The notes: a model not told the origin generated them from the letters alone. Counted from the first letter of the stretch, positions 38,829 to 48,597 are shown. The stretch: DNA of 64,000 nt from Terasakiella sp. SH-1 (GCF_004564135.1 NZ_CP038255.1:1458501-1522500); one strand, 5' to 3'. A program made the numbers and translations.

Positions 38829-39260
38829 TTACATTGCGATATTAAGGGAACCGCCTCTAACTTTTAATTCGCCGTTTACGGCGCGGGTACTTAGGTCATA
38901 AGTTGAAGTTGCGCGTTCCATATAAGCCTGAAAGGCAGGTTTACCTGTACCCGTACCATCACCAACATAGCCATCTTCCCCTACAGAGGAGCCTTGTTGA
39001 GAGTCTTCAAATAACATCGCAAAAGTGCGCGAGGTTCCATGAAGTTTAAGGGTATGGGGCTGTTCATGGCGTTGTTGCTGCTGGCCTTTACCATTGAAAT
39101 CATCAAGATTTCGGTTTTCATCATCCCCTCTAACGCCAGACTGGGCGTAGAGTTCAGAAACAGCACCAAATTGGGAAGCGACTTGACGAACACTACTGCC
39201 CGCGCGGCTTGATGCCACCGGGGAGGTACTAGCTGCAATTGGCTTAGTAACACTCGACAT
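38829..39260 (-). CDS. Hypothetical low-complexity protein
   Basis: A 143-residue protein that I do not recognise. The first 30 residues are Ser/Ala/Val-rich, then an acidic and glutamine-rich middle (GDDENRNLDDF, GKGQQQQRHEQ), then glycine-rich SVGEDGYVGDGTGTGKPAFQ, and a more ordered C-terminus with RAVNGELKVRGGSLNIAM. There is no signal peptide or membrane helix. Upstream is a perfect inverted repeat. No overlapping reading frame is a better candidate, but coding status rests on length and start context alone. Confidence 0.55.
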   Translation of the reverse strand: MSSVTKPIAASTSPVASSRAGSSVRQVASQFGAVSELYAQSGVRGDDENRNLDDFNGKGQQQQRHEQPHTLKLHGTSRTFAMLFEDSQQGSSVGEDGYVGDGTGTGKPAFQAYMERATSTYDLSTRAVNGELKVRGGSLNIAM

Positions 39261-39290
39261 AGTATTTGTCTTTCATCAGTTTCGAAACAT

Positions 39291-39315
39291 ATAAACAGGT
39301 GTGTAGCCTGTTTAT
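39291..39315 (-). promoter_or_regulatory. Inverted repeat upstream of the hypothetical protein gene
   Basis: Perfect ATAAACAGG / CCTGTTTAT with a 7-base spacer, 30 bases before the ATG at 39260. No T-run follows in the direction of the gene, so an operator or leader hairpin is more likely than a terminator. Confidence 0.35.
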
Positions 39316-39421
39316 AAAACACACGTACGTACTATCTAAACTACTTTAGCAAAAGGTAAAGATCAAGTCAGAAAACTAAGGTCTTCTACTTAAATAAATA
39401 AAATAATTCTAACCTGCTGAA

Positions 39422-39949
39422 TTAATTAGGTTTTAAATCAGCGGGCAGTTCTGGGGGAAGATCAGCTGAAGGGGCTGTTTTGACATCAACCTGCCGCCTG
39501 TTATTCGAATCTTTGGCATTCACATTGTAACGACATTCAAACGTGATACGATTGGGGGTAGCCAGCGGGCATTCCCATTTGTCATTTTCCGTATAGACCA
39601 GCTGTAGGCTTGAGACCATGGCCTCAATACGTTTTTTGCGATCAACAGGGCCAGCAAAGTGCCCGCCTTCGGCCTGGTTTAAATAGCGCACATTGCCAAG
39701 ATTACCAATTTGAACAAGATTTTGTGTTTCCGTGATACGTCGGACACATTCTTCATGGGCCAATTCATAGACTTGTTTCTGGCTATGTTGGTCCATATCA
39801 AAACAGATGGAAACTGTCAGTTCATCTTCTGGGATTTCTGTCAGGCGTTCACGTTGCCAATCTTCCACAAACGGGGCCCTTGTACAGGCTTGCAGGAACA
39901 AAAGAACAAAAGCGAAAGCCAGAGGGGGAAAGTTGATTTTTGACAACAC
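39422..39949 (-). CDS. Putative lipoprotein
   Basis: A 175-residue protein with a lipoprotein signal: hydrophobic FAFVLLFLQAC, lipobox cysteine at about 22, then TRAPFVEDW. The mature part has several cysteines (ICFDMDQ, HEECVRR, WECPLA, FECRYNV) that could pair in the periplasm. It follows the AsmA gene by 14 bases on the same strand. The start is GTG or the adjacent TTG, with AGGA about ten bases before. Function is unknown. Confidence 0.75.
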   Translation of the reverse strand: MLSKINFPPLAFAFVLLFLQACTRAPFVEDWQRERLTEIPEDELTVSICFDMDQHSQKQVYELAHEECVRRITETQNLVQIGNLGNVRYLNQAEGGHFAGPVDRKKRIEAMVSSLQLVYTENDKWECPLATPNRITFECRYNVNAKDSNNRRQVDVKTAPSADLPPELPADLKPN

Positions 39950-39963
39950 AAGTAGAAATCCTG

Positions 39964-41829
39964 TTAATCGAGTAAGTCCGTTTCTTCTATAACAATTTCT
40001 TCCGTATCCAAAGGGCCTTTTTCTTCAATTGGGATCAAACCAGAATGTTGGTCATCACTAATTTGAGGCGTGTTTAATTCTTGTAATGATGTCGCAAGCT
40101 GGATTTCGTTCAATGGCCCCGCTAAACGCACAAAGCCACTTCCCTGTTTTTTTGTGGCAGAAGTCATCTGGTCACTATTGAGGCGGATATTCAGGAACTG
40201 TTTGATGAGATCAAGATGCCCTGTACCAGATATATGTACAGAAGGGGCAATCACATTAATCTCATTACTGTTGATCTGACCATGACGGCCATCCAGTCGG
40301 CCCTTGATTTCTGCAAATTCAAGGGAGGTACTTTTCTCCCCAGCCAGAGCCTTTGCCACATTTGGGTGTTTCAAACTGCCATCCAGAATAGAATAATCAC
40401 CATGGGTTCGAGCCGTTTGAAGAAGCTGTTGAAAAGAAGCCCCTTCTGATTGGATCTCAAAACCGGTTTTCAACGTCCCTGTCATTTTGAAATCCCATAA
40501 TAAATCTTTTTGAGCCTGTTCCAGATTGATATTATTGGCATCAATGCGCAAGTCCATATATCCGCCGTCAACCCCTTCATACCAGCGAAAACGCATATTT
40601 GTCAGGCCATCAAACGCCTTGATATTATGGGCATTTAACGACAAACGCCCATCATTAAGTGTGGCTTTGACCCGGGGCTGGATCAGAACGCCTGAGGGCA
40701 AGCGAATACCTTGATATTTAAAATCAACATTGGCATCAAAAGCATCAAGGAAGAGGTCCTTGAAATTAAAACTACGTTGAATAGATGTTGAAAACACGTG
40801 ACCAATTGGCTGAATGGGAAATGTCACGGTCCCCATAATTTCAGGCAGGGTTGGTTTGAAATCAATTGCCCCTGTGGCAGAAAAAATAAAAGGGGTTTGA
40901 ATATATTTTGCATTCTCAATTTGAAGCTTTTGATCGCGTAGCTTTAATTCCGTTTTAATCAGCAAAGGCGTGGCCTGGTCCGGGCAATCATCCGAATAGG
41001 CAAGCCAGTTGCAGTAATCACTTAAGGAGGGAATATCGACCCGCAAATCCCCCTGTGACACAAAAGTCGATCTTTTAGCGGCACTTCCGATGAATTCAAC
41101 GCGTAAAGGCGCTGAATCAATATTAAGGGTCAAGCGGCTTCTAAAACCACGCAAGAAATCATCCGGGCGTTGCAAGCGAAGTTTGAAGTCAACACTACGC
41201 TCATTAAGATACACATTACTGCTGACCTTAAGGTCTTTACCCTCTTTAGGCTTATTTAGCTGTATGTTGAGCTTTTGCGCCGTCAATGACTTGTTTGGTT
41301 TTTGGTTCCAGTGAAGACTGCCTTCCGATATTTGTGCATTTTCAATGACGGAATTTTCCAGAAAATACTGGATCAATTCAAAGTAACGGACATCTTGTTT
41401 CCGTGCGGTTCCCAGTTGTGAACGTAGCCATTCCGGGAGCAAGGGGGTGAAATCCCCATTAATCGTCACTTTTGGGGAAACCAGTAGAAAATCTTCCAGG
41501 TGAAGATTACCCGCTAGAAATTGCAGGATTTTCAAGTCCGCTTTCAGCTTGCGAACAGCACCGACGATTTCAATATTTCGTCGAACTTGACCGCTAAAAA
41601 CAATATCTTCAGCCTCGATGATGAGGTTTGGAAAGGTCGTAACATTAAAACGCCCTTCGAATTCAACATCCAGACCGCTGGCTGCTTCAAGCCGATTTTC
41701 CAGAATATTTTGATAAACAACAGAGGGTAAAAAGAAAGGTGTTGCCAGCAGAATCAGCAAAAGGCCGATTGCAATAAACGGCATTTTGGATTTTACAAAC
41801 CTGACCTCAAAGCCATCAACTTCAAACAT
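39964..41829 (-). CDS. AsmA family protein
   Basis: A 621-residue protein with a single N-terminal membrane helix (about 17-37) and a long periplasmic region. AsmA features are VEFEGRFNVTTFPNLIIEAEDIVFS near the N-terminus and a C-terminal DLIKQFLNIRLNSDQM...FVRLAGPLNEIQLATSLQEL. AsmA-like proteins are bridge-like lipid-transfer proteins that support outer membrane lipid balance. The frame opens with TTG at 41865; the ATG at 41829 has AAGGA six bases upstream and is chosen. It heads a two-gene unit with the lipoprotein. Confidence 0.88.
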   Translation of the reverse strand: MFEVDGFEVRFVKSKMPFIAIGLLLILLATPFFLPSVVYQNILENRLEAASGLDVEFEGRFNVTTFPNLIIEAEDIVFSGQVRRNIEIVGAVRKLKADLKILQFLAGNLHLEDFLLVSPKVTINGDFTPLLPEWLRSQLGTARKQDVRYFELIQYFLENSVIENAQISEGSLHWNQKPNKSLTAQKLNIQLNKPKEGKDLKVSSNVYLNERSVDFKLRLQRPDDFLRGFRSRLTLNIDSAPLRVEFIGSAAKRSTFVSQGDLRVDIPSLSDYCNWLAYSDDCPDQATPLLIKTELKLRDQKLQIENAKYIQTPFIFSATGAIDFKPTLPEIMGTVTFPIQPIGHVFSTSIQRSFNFKDLFLDAFDANVDFKYQGIRLPSGVLIQPRVKATLNDGRLSLNAHNIKAFDGLTNMRFRWYEGVDGGYMDLRIDANNINLEQAQKDLLWDFKMTGTLKTGFEIQSEGASFQQLLQTARTHGDYSILDGSLKHPNVAKALAGEKSTSLEFAEIKGRLDGRHGQINSNEINVIAPSVHISGTGHLDLIKQFLNIRLNSDQMTSATKKQGSGFVRLAGPLNEIQLATSLQELNTPQISDDQHSGLIPIEEKGPLDTEEIVIEETDLLD

Positions 41830-41925
41830 TGCTGATCCTTGTCTACACCTTAATCGCAGTTGCAAAATATGCGATTTCCCGCTACTTTACAAAGAGATAC
41901 CTGTGGCGACAATAGCAGAGATGTA

Positions 41926-42324
41926 TCAAGCTGTCGGAAGTTTGTACTTTTTCCAGGCGTTTAATCCACCTTTAACCACACTTACATTGGTAAAACCCAA
42001 GCCTTTCAGCTGCTTTGCCGCCATGGCAGCACGTTGGGAGGACAGGCAGATGACATAGATTTTATGGTCCAGAAACTGGCGTTTTTCTTCAATATTTTCG
42101 CCCAGTTCATAAGGTTGAACGTTCACGCTGTCCAATGCATGTTCAGCCTTATATTCTTCCGGGGTGCGTACATCAATCAAAACGGCGTTTTCATCATCTT
42201 TCATACGGGCAAAAACCGCTTCAGCATCGACAAAAGGAACACCTGCCAATAAGCGAGGTAACATACGAAAGGAAATAAAGGCAATTGCAATAACGATAAT
42301 GGCCGTAACGAGTGGTGAATCCAT
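41926..42324 (-). CDS. Membrane-anchored rhodanese-like protein
   Basis: A 132-residue protein with an N-terminal helix (about 4-24) and one rhodanese domain (about 35-130). ENAVLIDVRTPEEYKAEHALDSVNV and the active-site loop CLSSQRAAMAAKQL with catalytic cysteine are visible, then VVKGGLNAWKKYKLP. The ATG at 42324 has AAAGGATACTCAGA upstream and is preferred over the longer TTG frame. A single-domain periplasm- or cytoplasm-facing sulfurtransferase; substrate unknown. It is divergent from trmFO. Confidence 0.88.
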   Translation of the reverse strand: MDSPLVTAIIVIAIAFISFRMLPRLLAGVPFVDAEAVFARMKDDENAVLIDVRTPEEYKAEHALDSVNVQPYELGENIEEKRQFLDHKIYVICLSSQRAAMAAKQLKGLGFTNVSVVKGGLNAWKKYKLPTA

Positions 42325-42421
42325 TCTGAGTATCCTTTGTATATAAGCGTATTGCGTTTTACTAATTCTGAGAAAGTTTAGCAAGAGACTTGCTTATTTA
42401 ATAAACAAACTATATGTCGTG

Positions 42422-43777
42422 ATGATGACAAAGACACTCCATATTATTGGCGGCGGTTTGGCTGGGAGCGAGGCTGCTTGGCAAGCTGCACAACGCGGGA
42501 TCAAGGTTGTCCTGCACGAGATGCGCCCGGTGCGCCCAACCGAAGCCCATCAGACAGACACACTGGCAGAGCTGGTTTGTTCAAACTCGCTTCGTTCTGA
42601 TGATGCGCAATATAATGCCGTCGGTCTCATGCATGAAGAAATGCGCCGTTGCGGCTCTTTGATTATGAAATGTGCCGATGAAAATGCCGTCCCTGCCGGG
42701 GGGGCCTTGGCCGTGGACCGTGATGGTTTTGCCGAAGCTGTTCAAGCAGCTTTAATGAACCATGGAAACGTCGAAGTCGTTCGCGAAGAAATCACGGACA
42801 TTCCCGGTGACGAATGGGAACAGGTGATTATTGCCACAGGGCCATTAACATCAGACCCCCTTGCCCATGCGATCAAGGGCTTGACAGATGAAGACTCCCT
42901 TCATTTTTTTGATGCCATTGCCCCGATTATTCATAGAGACAGCATTGATTTTTCCAAAGCCTGGTTCCAGTCACGCTATGACAAGGGCGATGGTTCCGAT
43001 TACATCAATCTGGGCATGACGCGTGAACAATATGACCAGTTTATTGATGACCTGCTGGCTGGCGATAAAATGGAATTCAAGGAATGGGAAAAGAATACAC
43101 CCTATTTTGAAGCTTGCCTGCCCATTGAAGTCATGGCTGAACGGGGCCGTGAAACGCTGGCTTATGGCCCGATGAAACCGGTTGGGCTGACCAATCCGAA
43201 CGACCCGGATACAAAACTGGCTGGCGTGGTCCAACTGCGCCAAGATAACAAGCTGGGCACCCTCTATAATATGGTTGGCTTTCAGACCAAGTTGAAACAT
43301 GGGGAACAAGTCCGTATTTTTAAAACGATTCCGGGGCTGGAAAATGCTGAATTTGCCCGTTTGGGCGGTATTCATCGCAATACCTTTATCAATTCCCCTC
43401 GCCTGCTTGATGGTAGCCTCAAGCTTAAAGGGCGCAACAATATCCGTTTTGCCGGACAGGTCACGGGCTGTGAAGGCTATGTGGAAAGTACAGCCGTTGG
43501 CCTGATGGCCGGACGTTTTGCCGCCTGTGAATTGCTGGAACAAGAGATTACGTACCCACCGGAAGTAACTGCCCTTGGCGGTATTTTGAATCACATTACA
43601 GGTGGGGCTGATGCCTTGACATTCCAGCCGATGAATATCAACTTTGGTTTGTTGCCACCGATGGATGTGCGCAATGAACGGGGAAAACGGGTCAAAGGCA
43701 AAGAGAAAAAGGCTGCTGTTTCCGCCCGTGCATTAAAAGCACTGGATGAGTGGCTGGAACAAACAGACCGGGTATAA
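42422..43777 (+). CDS. trmFO: Methylenetetrahydrofolate-tRNA-(uracil-5-)-methyltransferase
   Basis: Folate- and FAD-dependent enzyme that makes m5U54 in the T-loop of tRNA, 451 residues. The FAD motif [21 protein letters not shown] is at the N-terminus, followed by [13 protein letters not shown] with a conserved cysteine, and [17 protein letters not shown] near the C-terminus. ATG codons at 42422 and 42425 are both possible, without a clear ribosome binding site. It abuts ilvA with no gap. Confidence 0.95.
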   Translation: MMTKTLHIIGGGLAGSEAAWQAAQRGIKVVLHEMRPVRPTEAHQTDTLAELVCSNSLRSDDAQYNAVGLMHEEMRRCGSLIMKCADENAVPAGGALAVDRDGFAEAVQAALMNHGNVEVVREEITDIPGDEWEQVIIATGPLTSDPLAHAIKGLTDEDSLHFFDAIAPIIHRDSIDFSKAWFQSRYDKGDGSDYINLGMTREQYDQFIDDLLAGDKMEFKEWEKNTPYFEACLPIEVMAERGRETLAYGPMKPVGLTNPNDPDTKLAGVVQLRQDNKLGTLYNMVGFQTKLKHGEQVRIFKTIPGLENAEFARLGGIHRNTFINSPRLLDGSLKLKGRNNIRFAGQVTGCEGYVESTAVGLMAGRFAACELLEQEITYPPEVTALGGILNHITGGADALTFQPMNINFGLLPPMDVRNERGKRVKGKEKKAAVSARALKALDEWLEQTDRV

Positions 43778-44995
43778 ATGATCACACTGGATAAACTCAC
43801 ACAAGCCCAAAAAACCATGGCAGATAAGTTGCTATGTACCCCTTTGGTGTTTTCACGTTCTCTCTCTGATATATGTGAAGCAGAAGTTTATCTTAAGCTG
43901 GAAAACCTGCAAACCACGGGCTCGTTTAAAGCCCGTGGGGCACTTATTAAACTATCCCATTTATCCGAAGAGGAAATGAAGCGCGGCATCGTGGCTGCAT
44001 CTGCGGGAAACCATGCTCAAGGGGTGGCTTATCATGCCAAAGCTATGGGGATCCCGGCAACGATTGTCATGCCTGTTGGCACCCCTTTTAATAAAATATC
44101 CAAAACAGAAGAACTCGGTGCACAAGTTATCGTATCTGGAGATAACTTCAATGAAGCACGCGAGCATGCTCTCAGTCTTGTTCATGAAAAACAGCTTACC
44201 TATATCAGCCCCTTTGATGATGAAGATATCATCGCAGGCCAAGGTGTTGTCGGCCTGGAGATGGTGAGCCAGAGCCAGCCCCCCTTTGATTGCGTGCTGG
44301 TTCCCATTGGTGGGGGTGGCCTGATGGCGGGGGTTGCTTCGGCATTTAATGCTTTATCCCCTCAAACTCAAATGATTGGTGTGCAATGTGATGCCTATCC
44401 CTCCATGCATGATCTTTTTTATCATCAGGACCAAACCCGTGGCGGGCAAACCCTGGCAGAAGGGATTGCGGTAAAAACACCGGGAAAACTAACCGCCCCG
44501 ATCATTCGACAAACGGCCCGTGATATTCTAGTGGTCAAAGAAACTGATATTGAACAAGCTGTGTTGTTATTGATGGAAAAACAGCGCCTAATTGTTGAGG
44601 GTGCCGGTGCTGTAGGACTAGCTGCGTTATTAAACCATAAAGAACAATTTAAAGGCCAACGGGTTGGCCTTATTTTATCTGGTGGCAATATTGATTCGCG
44701 GATTTTATCTTCTGTATTGATGCGCGGACTGGCTCGTGATGGCCGTATGGTGAAATTGCGGATCACCCTGCCCGACCAACCCGGAAGTCTGGCAACCATT
44801 GCAAAGATGATGAGCGAGCAAAGCGCCAATATTGTAGAGATTTACCATCACCGCATGTTCTATGACCTGCCTGTTAAAATGACCGAAGTCGACGTGGTTG
44901 TTGAAACACTTGATACAAACCATGTCGATGTTTTGGTTCAGCATTTCGCAGATAATGGGTTTAGTTGCCGGGTGATCAGTGAGAGTGAGGCTTAG
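43778..44995 (+). CDS. ilvA: Threonine ammonia-lyase with C-terminal ACT domain
   Basis: PLP enzyme deaminating threonine to 2-oxobutanoate, first step to isoleucine, 405 residues. The PLP lysine is K51 in TTGSFKARGA, the glycine loop is PIGGGGLMAG, and the C-terminal domain (about 325-400, LPDQPGSLATIAKMMSEQSANIVEIYHHR) is an ACT-type regulatory domain. The short single-ACT form is the TdcB-like class, so a catabolic role is possible. It starts directly after the trmFO stop. Confidence 0.92.
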   Translation: MITLDKLTQAQKTMADKLLCTPLVFSRSLSDICEAEVYLKLENLQTTGSFKARGALIKLSHLSEEEMKRGIVAASAGNHAQGVAYHAKAMGIPATIVMPVGTPFNKISKTEELGAQVIVSGDNFNEAREHALSLVHEKQLTYISPFDDEDIIAGQGVVGLEMVSQSQPPFDCVLVPIGGGGLMAGVASAFNALSPQTQMIGVQCDAYPSMHDLFYHQDQTRGGQTLAEGIAVKTPGKLTAPIIRQTARDILVVKETDIEQAVLLLMEKQRLIVEGAGAVGLAALLNHKEQFKGQRVGLILSGGNIDSRILSSVLMRGLARDGRMVKLRITLPDQPGSLATIAKMMSEQSANIVEIYHHRMFYDLPVKMTEVDVVVETLDTNHVDVLVQHFADNGFSCRVISESEA

Positions 44996-44998
44996 GGC

Positions 44999-45826
44999 TT
45001 AATAGCTTCCTCTCCAGGCTTTGAAACCTAATTTTATCTGTTTAATTAAACGACCGTTTCCCAAGTTTGGGTTAAAAGGGTCAAACCCTACTTTTTCCAG
45101 TCGGGTGAGATAATCCTCAATAGCAATCGTACTGAGCAAAACCGGGTTTGTTTCAACTTTGCATTCCCGCGCCTCTTTGATCAACTTGCAGCATTCAGCT
45201 ACGATTTCTTTAACGCAGCCTTTAAGCGCGGCTGTACAAGTCAATTCCATAACGGATTTTAGAGAAAGCTGATGTTTTTTGACAAGGGCTGTCGGGATTT
45301 TACAGCGGTTATGACGTGCCTGAAAAGCTATGGTTTGCAGCATACCCGCCAAAGTACCCGCAGCACCGACTTTCAGGGCTGCATCTGTTGGGGAAAGCCC
45401 AATGGCTTGTTCTTTTATCTGCGCAATAGTGCCACCTGTGGCCTCGCTATAGCGTCGTAAAGAAGCCATGTCATCATGAACGCGGTCTTCCATATCAAAT
45501 TGGCGGGCATTGAAATAGCGGTCGAATAAATCTTGTTCGATATTTCGCGCTTTCAGAGCTGCGATAATTTCCTTATGCATGCCTGTTTCAACATTGGGGG
45601 CACGGCCTGCATATATATCAGCAATTAAATCACGCCACCATTGCAGGCGCATCAATCTCATGTGGGGTTCCGTTACCATATCGCGAATACGTGCCGTTTC
45701 CCGATAGAAGATTTGTAAGGCATAAAATGCCTCACGGTGATCTTCTGACACAAATAAACCGCAAAGAAACTGGTCATGATCGTGTGCATGGATTTCTTGA
45801 GCGCATAAACTTAATAGGTCTGTCAT
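44999..45826 (-). CDS. Squalene/phytoene synthase-family protein, NDUFAF6-like
   Basis: A 275-residue all-helical protein of the squalene/phytoene synthase superfamily. It keeps EDHREAFYALQIFYRETARIRDMVTEPHMRLMRLQWWRD but lacks the aspartate-rich DDxxD prenyl-binding motifs that HpnC and HpnD retain. This pattern matches NDUFAF6, a mitochondrial complex I assembly factor, rather than an active synthase. The role is inferred from that similarity. It is divergent from hpnC and convergent with ilvA. Confidence 0.8.
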   Translation of the reverse strand: MTDLLSLCAQEIHAHDHDQFLCGLFVSEDHREAFYALQIFYRETARIRDMVTEPHMRLMRLQWWRDLIADIYAGRAPNVETGMHKEIIAALKARNIEQDLFDRYFNARQFDMEDRVHDDMASLRRYSEATGGTIAQIKEQAIGLSPTDAALKVGAAGTLAGMLQTIAFQARHNRCKIPTALVKKHQLSLKSVMELTCTAALKGCVKEIVAECCKLIKEARECKVETNPVLLSTIAIEDYLTRLEKVGFDPFNPNLGNGRLIKQIKLGFKAWRGSY

Positions 45827-45890
45827 CTGATTGGCTTTTGATTTGGCTGTGTAGCTGTGTCATATAAGACCATCGAAAGGAAAAGGCCAA

Positions 45891-46613
45891 GTGACAAAGA
45901 ACGCAGATACAGAAAATTTCCCGGTGGCAAGCCTCTTACTGGCCCCTGCTGTGCGTTCAGATGTGCTGAGGTTTTATCAATTTGCACGGACAGCTGATGA
46001 TATTGCCGACTCTACGGTCCTGAGTGCAGAAGAAAAGCATGACCAACTGAATATGGAAACAGACAATCCTTTCTTACAGGATTTACTCGTCGCTTTTCAT
46101 CAAGATGTTGATAAAAACCGCTATCAGACTTGGCAGGAATTGATGAACTATTGTCATTATTCTGCCAACCCTGTTGGACGTTTTTTATTGGATGTACATG
46201 GTGAAACTTGCTTGCCTACAGCCAGTGATGCCTTATGTAGTGCATTACAAATTCTCAATCACCTACAAGACTGTCAAAAAGACTTTCAGGGCCTGAACCG
46301 CATTTATTTACCTGAAGAGTATCTTCAAGGTGGTGAGAGCTATGAAGACTTTCTGAAAAACAACAAAGCCTCTTCCCGCTTTCGTGAGATTCTAAACCTA
46401 TGTCTTGAACAAACAGAAGTTTTGTTAAAACAGTCCCTTGAGTTACCCAAACAAATCAAAAGTAAACGGCTGCGTTATCAGGCAAAAGTCACCATTTTGT
46501 GTGGTTTTGCCCTATTGGGGAAACTAAAACGTCAAGACCCGCTGGCAATGCGAGTGGAACTGAGTAAACTGGATAAATTCCTGCTCGCTTATAAAGGGTT
46601 CTACCCCCTATGA
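45891..46613 (+). CDS. hpnC: Squalene synthase HpnC (hopanoid pathway)
   Basis: A trans-prenyltransferase-family enzyme of 240 residues. It converts presqualene diphosphate to hydroxysqualene in the HpnCDE route. FYQFARTADDIAD and HLQDCQKDFQGLNRIYLP are the two aspartate-rich regions. Start codon is GTG with AAAGGAAAAGGCC upstream. The stop overlaps the hpnD ATG by 4 bases. It is the first gene of the three-gene hpnCDE unit; shc (squalene-hopene cyclase) is not in the window. Confidence 0.9.
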   Translation: MTKNADTENFPVASLLLAPAVRSDVLRFYQFARTADDIADSTVLSAEEKHDQLNMETDNPFLQDLLVAFHQDVDKNRYQTWQELMNYCHYSANPVGRFLLDVHGETCLPTASDALCSALQILNHLQDCQKDFQGLNRIYLPEEYLQGGESYEDFLKNNKASSRFREILNLCLEQTEVLLKQSLELPKQIKSKRLRYQAKVTILCGFALLGKLKRQDPLAMRVELSKLDKFLLAYKGFYPL

Positions 46614-47422
46614 CACATGCCCAGCCCAAAGACTTTAAATTTGTTGAAACCATTGTGAAAGAGTCCAAAAGCTCCTTTGCTATGGGGATGAAAGTCTTGC
46701 CTGAAAGCCGTCGGGGATACTTGTATGCGATTTATGCCTATTGCCGTGTTCTCGATGATATTGCAGATGAAGAAGACAGCCATGAAAATAAAGTAACCCA
46801 GCTTTATCTTTGGCGAAAAAAAATAGATAAAATGCTCAATGGTGAGCCTTCCTGTGAAATTACCCGCATTTTGGCAGATGCTGTCACCTTATATCATATT
46901 CCCAGTATTGAGTTGTATAACCTGATTGACGGGATGGAAATGGATGCCAACGGCCCGGTGCATCGCCCATCATGGGAAAAGCTTTACCAATATTGCCGCA
47001 ATGTCGCAGTGAGTGTCGGGCTGCTTTCCCTCCCTTTGTTTGGGCGGACTGACCACGGGGCAGAAGAATTTGCAATTGAGCTGGGATACGCCTTACAGTT
47101 CACCAATATTTTGCGCGACATCAAAGAAGATGAAGAACTTGGCCGCGTATATTTGCCAGATGAACTTCTGAGAGAACATGAAAGCTTTACACAAACCGTT
47201 GAAGCTTTCGCAACTCACACCGAGGCACATTATAAGAAAGCGGATGAAATTCTAAAAAAAGCAGGTAAGGAAAAGCTCTTGCCTGCCTTGATGATGAAAG
47301 CTGGCTATCAGAAAATTTTTGAAAAAATGAAACGCCGAGGGTGGCGTGTTCTAAGCCCCCGAATGCGCCTGAGCAAAACCGAAAAAATGTTTCTCCTCAT
47401 GAGTATGTTAACGAGGGCATGA
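46610..47422 (+). CDS. hpnD: Presqualene diphosphate synthase HpnD
   Basis: Condenses two farnesyl diphosphates to presqualene diphosphate, 270 residues. The first aspartate motif is YCRVLDDIADEED and the second is NILRDIKEDEELGRVYLP. SSFAMGMKVLPESRRGYLYAIYAYCR precedes it. Its ATG overlaps hpnC and its stop overlaps hpnE, both as ATGA, so the three proteins are translationally coupled. Confidence 0.93.
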   Translation: MTHAQPKDFKFVETIVKESKSSFAMGMKVLPESRRGYLYAIYAYCRVLDDIADEEDSHENKVTQLYLWRKKIDKMLNGEPSCEITRILADAVTLYHIPSIELYNLIDGMEMDANGPVHRPSWEKLYQYCRNVAVSVGLLSLPLFGRTDHGAEEFAIELGYALQFTNILRDIKEDEELGRVYLPDELLREHESFTQTVEAFATHTEAHYKKADEILKKAGKEKLLPALMMKAGYQKIFEKMKRRGWRVLSPRMRLSKTEKMFLLMSMLTRA

Positions 47423-48531
47423 GTAATCGCCGCGTTCATATTATTGGGGCAGGATTGGCTGGCTTAAGTGCTGCGGTGCATTGTCGCCATTTAGGGGCAG
47501 ACCCTCTTGTTTACGAAGCAGCGCCAAAAGCGGGCGGGCGGGTTCGTAGGGTTGGTTCCCACGATAATGGGACACATCTGATTATTAAAGGGTATCAACA
47601 TACATTCGAGTATCTTAACCTTATCGGTGCACAGGGCGAATTGCAGCCACTCTCGCCTGCCTCTTTTCAATTTTATGAGCCTGAAAAAAACTTATCCTGG
47701 ACCATAAAGGCCCATCATTTTTTATGGGAAGTGGCTAAAGGCACTATTCCTCAAGTTGCCTTACATAATCTGTTTGGCAGACAAGCCGTTCAGCGTTTTT
47801 GGGAACCTTTCTTTATTTCTGTTTTCAACACCCCGCTTAATGAAGTGCCGCTAAAACTCCTTAGCCAAACTTTTAAAGAGCTTTTAAAACAGGGGCCTGA
47901 TGCACTAGAGCCTTTCTTTCCCAAAAGCACATTGGAAAATACCCTAACCCTTCCTGCGTTAAAGGGACTTGATATTCAATTTGGTAAACGCTTAGTCGGA
48001 TTTGATGAAAGCAGTCTCTTTTTTAAGAACGACGAAATTAAAATCGCTCAACAGGACCGGATTATTTTAGCTCTTCCTCTACCTGCTTATCAAAAAGTCC
48101 ATTCCCCACTTTCAATCAGCCCTATCCCCTCCAACCCGATTGTAAATATTCACTTTTATTTAAATGATGCGATTGAAGAGATATTCTTCGGCCTGATCGG
48201 TACAAAAAGTCATTGGGTTTATGCCAAGGAAAAACACGCATGCGTGACAATCAGTAACCACGCACGCATATCTGATATTGAAGAGGTTTGGGCAGAGACA
48301 TCCCCATTCTTGTCGCAAAAAACATCAGATATGCCCAAACATCGTCTCATTTGCGAAAAAATGGCAACCCCACGTCAAAATAAAGCATTTTCAGAAAACC
48401 GTCTCACAACAAAAACTAAAATGGAAAATATCTTCTTGGCTGGAGACTGGATTGACACTGGCCTTCCTGCAACAATTGAAAGTGCAATCAAGTCAGGAAA
48501 GCTTGCAGCGCAAATGGCTTGTTCATCGTAA
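47419..48531 (+). CDS. hpnE: Hydroxysqualene dehydroxylase HpnE
   Basis: FAD-dependent oxidoreductase-type enzyme of 370 residues that removes the hydroxyl to give squalene. The N-terminal FAD motif is VHIIGAGLAGLSAAVHC, and KAGGRVRR follows, typical of the phytoene desaturase family. A C-terminal second FAD motif is FLAGDWIDTGLPATIESAIKSGKLAA. The frame extends upstream to 47341 inside hpnD. The ATG at 47419, overlapping the hpnD stop, is used. Confidence 0.92.
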   Translation: MSNRRVHIIGAGLAGLSAAVHCRHLGADPLVYEAAPKAGGRVRRVGSHDNGTHLIIKGYQHTFEYLNLIGAQGELQPLSPASFQFYEPEKNLSWTIKAHHFLWEVAKGTIPQVALHNLFGRQAVQRFWEPFFISVFNTPLNEVPLKLLSQTFKELLKQGPDALEPFFPKSTLENTLTLPALKGLDIQFGKRLVGFDESSLFFKNDEIKIAQQDRIILALPLPAYQKVHSPLSISPIPSNPIVNIHFYLNDAIEEIFFGLIGTKSHWVYAKEKHACVTISNHARISDIEEVWAETSPFLSQKTSDMPKHRLICEKMATPRQNKAFSENRLTTKTKMENIFLAGDWIDTGLPATIESAIKSGKLAAQMACSS

Positions 48532-48574
48532 AAAATATTTCCAACAAGGGGTTCCCTTTTTCATATCACCACAC

Positions 48575-48597
48575 CATTTCATTAGCACGATGAAATG
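48575..48597. promoter_or_regulatory. Inverted repeat upstream of sodB
   Basis: Perfect CATTTCAT / ATGAAATG repeat with a 7-base spacer TAGCACG, ending 24 bases before the sodB ATG. It is placed to act as an operator or leader hairpin. I cannot assign it to a named regulator. Confidence 0.35.
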
